From Berghia stephanieae (taxonomy: Eukaryota > Mollusca > Gastropoda > Nudibranchia > Aeolidiidae): DNA of 64,000 nucleotides. Within the stretch, counting starts at the first letter, position 1. Every line of letters begins with the position of its first letter. The notes beneath the pieces were generated by a model. It saw only the letters and a program-made list of their open reading frames with translations. It was not told where the DNA came from and searched no databases. Of the stretch, positions 60,860-64,000 are shown piece by piece. The stretch lies in contig CM067445.1 of assembly GCA_034508935.3 (NCBI GenBank), positions 46,431,337-46,495,336 on the forward strand. The letters run 5' to 3'. Position numbers and translations under genes: made by a program.

Positions 60860-61125
60860 TGTAGTGAGACAATACGTCTAGTCTGTGAATGCCATACTTT
60901 AAGCCAATTGATTTTCTTATTATGAGCCAGAAATATCTGACCTTATTTAACTATATATTGGTTTTGATGTTAAACCGATTGAACCGGGAAATCGTGGCCT
61001 GTCTGAATCAGCTTGTAATCTTATTATTTCACGTTGAGTCTAAAAAGGTCTGCGTGGATGATAAAGTGTCAGACAATGCACATTGAACAATACGGGAAAA
61101 AAATAAACATCAAAACAAACAACTA
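60100..61125. other. AT-rich upstream region of the minus-strand gene
   Basis: TATTTATTT-rich sequence at 60,290-60,410. A (GT)n-(GA)n microsatellite lies at 60,809-60,859. No exon recognised. Confidence 0.45.
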
Positions 61126-61141
61126 TCATTTATGTGCCAGT

Positions 61142-61152
61142 CCTCTCTCTCC

Positions 61153-61221
<69 letters not shown>

Positions 61222-61222
61222 C
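61142..61222. repeat. (CT)n microsatellite
   Basis: About 80 bp of CT with two interruptions, about 100 bp before the candidate exon at 61,326. Confidence 0.95.
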
Positions 61223-61325
61223 TTCCTTTTTTTTTTTGGTATATATATTTATTTATCGTCATTGTCAATCTAATTGATAAACCTTCAATTCATGCATCCC
61301 CCTACCCATCAACCTTCCCTCCCAG

Positions 61326-61385
61326 GATTTCACCACCTACACCTACACAGACAGTTCCATGAAAAGTGCCCTAACGCCCATTGAG
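61326..61385 (+). CDS. Candidate 60-bp internal exon, product unknown
   Basis: A pyrimidine-rich stretch and CCCAG acceptor, then 60 bases open in phase 0 (DFTTYTYTDSSMKSALTPIE), then a consensus donor (GAG|GTAAGG). The splice sites are strong. I do not recognise the peptide. It could belong to the 3' part of ANKLE2, which is on the same strand, to another gene further right, or be chance. Confidence 0.35.
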
Positions 61386-61549
61386 GTAAGGAACATTTTT
61401 TCATATCGGTGACTTTTAGCGACACGAATCAACGCGCCGTTAGACGATGATGATGAGGTAGTGCCATTAGGATTCCATCAATGTATTAATGGATCACGTG
61501 ATCTTGTAAGCCTATAAGTTCGTTGGTCGTGTTGATACAAGTCACTAAC

Positions 61550-61990
61550 AGAAAATAATTTCAAAACAAGATACAACCTCCACACCTCAACATTTAGAAA
61601 CACTAACAAAAAAACATCCACAAAACTCAGCGAACATATTTGGAAATTAAAAGACAACAAAATAGACCACAACATTTCATGGAAAATTTTATCTAAAGCA
61701 ACAGGATACACACCAACATCAAAACAATGTAGCTTATGCCTGGAAGAAAAATATACTATAATCAAACAACCTCATGAAGCCACACTCAACATGAAAAGTG
61801 AGATCTACGGAAAGTGTCCCCATCGGCGCAAATTCCTCTTAATTGACTTCAAACCGGAACCACTTCAAGAAACAACAACAGTCAACAAAACAACTCAGTC
61901 CTGAAGATGGCAAATTAAGCCTGAAACATTGATGTAGACTGCCCCAAACATTGTGGTAAATATTTTAAATAATAATTCGCTCCATTACTA
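61550..61990 (+). mobile_element. Penelope-like element fragment
   Basis: Plus-strand translation gives a segment typical of the C-terminal endonuclease region of Penelope-like retroelements: LSEHIWKLKDNKIDHNISWK, SKATGYTPTSKQCSLCLEEK, then a LNMKSEIYGKCPHRRKF end, followed by a short non-coding tail (CTGAAGATGGCAAATTAAGC). Only this 3' portion is present; an old, incomplete copy. Confidence 0.6.
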
Positions 61991-62154
61991 CATGTCGAGC
62001 ACTTTTCGTACCATATTTGTATCAAACACGATTCAATATCTATCTAGCTAGCTAGCTAGCTAGCTACCTACCCACCTATTTAATTCATTCATTCCTATCT
62101 TGAACTGGGCCATCTACTATTCAATTCTAACATCAACCTCCTTGCCACTCATAT

Positions 62155-62220
62155 GCCCATATAATATGTTGAATAAACTCGTAAGGCGCCGTAAAAGCCA
62201 ATAGATAATAAATAAATCAA
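62155..62220 (-). repeat. SINE-type 3' end remnant
   Basis: AAGGCGCCGTAAAAGCCAAT followed by AATAAATAAAT resembles the 3' ends (GCGCCGTAAAA + A-rich tail) of repeat family 4. Orientation would be plus if so; only the tail is left. Confidence 0.3.
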
Positions 62221-62554
62221 TATGACACCCATTTTATTCTCACCCCTCTAACCACAGCCCTTCCCCGCTCGCACTAATGTTCTGACCCCTAGATGCTACT
62301 TACATCCATCCCTTCCCACTTTTCTGTGGCAACCCCACCCTCATTCCTTCAGCATTCTACGTGTTCATGCATTCAAACACCCCTCCTGCATCTCCCCTGT
62401 CTGCCCCTAACGCTTTCTGACGTTTTTATGTTTGACCATAACATACACACAATTTATCCCTAACCTGCCAACCCTCTACTATTTGTTGTCATTCCCGATT
62501 TTCATAATTTCCAGCTATTTTCCCGATTTTTTTATTGAAAATAAAAAAAATCTA

Positions 62555-62662
62555 TCACCAGTCATCATCATCAGCACCATCACTATCATCACCACCACCA
62601 CCATCACCATCTTCTTCTTCTTCTTCTTCTTCTTCTTCTTCTTCTTCTTCTTCTTCTTCTTC
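62555..62662. repeat. (CAT/CAC)n-(CTT)n microsatellite
   Basis: CATCAT/CACCAC units followed by about 18 CTT units. Confidence 0.92.
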
Positions 62663-62955
62663 TTTTTCATTTAAGTCCCAAGAATTTTCCCGATATTATA
62701 TCTGAAAAGCGGCCAAGTCTGATATCCTAAGCTGCTAACTGCTCCCATTCGTATTCGTCCCATTTAGGGTATGAGTCTTAGAAGTAGAAAATAAACCAGT
62801 AATTTCCTTTCTTTCTTTTCTTTCCTTTTTTTTTTTTTTGTTACTAAGACTATCATCATTTAAAAAAATAATGTCATCGCTTTTGTTTATACTGTAACAA
62901 CTGATTCCTACTGTTACTAATGTTGTTGCTGCAGGAACTACTACCACTACAACAA

Positions 62956-63205
<250 letters not shown>

Positions 63206-63495
63206 CCATATTTTTGATCACTTTACTTGATTATTCCCCTCTGTTACCAATTTTCAAAGTCTAAACATTGGCATGTCTGTACAAATTTCTCTCTTATCGA
63301 TTATCACTTGCGTATCGTACATCATAAATCATCAATTCTCTTTAAAGAAAGTATTAGTATTGAATTGTACTTTTTATGTACTTTGCAATCTCTGGTAGTT
63401 AATTTAGTCAGACAGACGTTATACGGCGGGATGGGGGGGGGGGGGGGGTGATGCATTGGCAGCGAGATGTTTATCGTGTATTTATTTGTTCTTGG

Positions 63496-63575
63496 GTGAT
63501 TGTGGTTTAGCGGATAGACACTTCCATATCTACCCTCAGAACATGCCAAACAGTCGAATCGACCAACCCCACAGT
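63496..63575 (+). repeat. Possible tRNA-like SINE head
   Basis: GTGGTTTAGCGGATAGACAC and AGTCGAATCGACC are spaced like internal Pol III boxes. No full cloverleaf can be drawn, so it is not called a tRNA gene. Confidence 0.3.
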
Positions 63576-63791
63576 TTGTAACTATGCTGATAGCTTTCCT
63601 CGGATCCCGGAAATTTCGCGGAAATTCCCGGATTTGGAGTCAGAGGAGGAATTTCCTCTTTTTATAAAATTACATTTTCCTCAATCAAATGCACTGGCAT
63701 TAAGAGACTACTAGATGTGTTGTGGAACAAATAAATGCAATTTCCCAATTTCCTGTAGTTAGGGTATCAATGATAGTGTATCATCTCAATA

Positions 63792-64000
63792 GGATTCAAT
63801 AGTCTGATGTCACGTGCGCCCAGCAATCAGCAGCTTGGTTCTAAACAAAGAAAAACGGTACTCGGTATTCTTCATGCTGGCGAGAACTTTTACATCTGTC
63901 ATGTGATCAGAATGTATAAGACTCAAAACATGATCAGATGTTTTTCTCCCCTGGATACGCTTTTATGCTCGCCGGAGAAGTATTTCATAAGGGAGGTAAT
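63792..64000 (-). mobile_element. TA-inserting MITE, copy 3, cut by window edge
   Basis: Inverse of 3,308-3,607 and 17,362-17,655: begins GGATTCAATAGTCTGATGTCAC after a TA at 63,790-63,791 and continues through AACAAAGAAAAACGGTAC and TTTATGCTCGCCGGAGAAG to the end of the window. Confidence 0.65.

Overview
The window looks like genomic DNA from an animal, most likely a marine invertebrate. It is AT-rich, its genes are split by GT-AG introns, and it is crowded with microsatellites, tRNA-derived SINEs, small inverted-repeat DNA transposons and 5'-truncated LINEs. Phylum cannot be fixed from this sequence: the genes are found across metazoans, and some SINE 3' ends (GCGCCGTAAAAC-like, then AAAC repeats) are a style I associate with several invertebrate groups. 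No bacterial-type operon, CRISPR array or intact virus was seen.

Layout. Positions 1-32,400 hold no recognisable host gene. This part contains a diverged ~230-bp tandem repeat at the left edge, long simple repeats (the largest a TACA array near 13.7-14.2 kb), LINE 3' fragments, SINEs and a dense cluster of inverted-repeat elements at 17.2-19.2 kb. Positions 32,416-43,541 (minus strand) hold a voltage-sensing phosphatase (VSP/TPTE family) in 14 exons. All phases join, with an S1-S4 voltage sensor, a phosphoinositide-binding linker, a PTEN-type phosphatase with a CX5R active site, and a C2 domain ending in a stop codon. Positions 43.5-49.7 kb form the intergenic space between this gene and a divergently oriented ANKLE2-like gene on the plus strand (six exons seen, 49,749-57,452: LEM domain and ankyrin region). 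The 3' half of ANKLE2 was not found. One of its introns carries a decayed, GC-richer LINE reverse transcriptase (53.58-55.16 kb, minus strand). At 58,686-60,069 on the minus strand lies the 5' coding exon of an unidentified, largely disordered protein, apparently with two mutually compensating frame changes. A possible 60-bp plus-strand exon sits at 61,326-61,385, followed by a Penelope-like element fragment and more microsatellites.

The two recognised genes have no obvious joint pathway: VSP couples membrane voltage to phosphoinositide dephosphorylation, while ANKLE2 is a nuclear-envelope reassembly factor. Their divergent arrangement might mean a shared intergenic control region, but about 6 kb and many repeats separate the first recognised coding exons.
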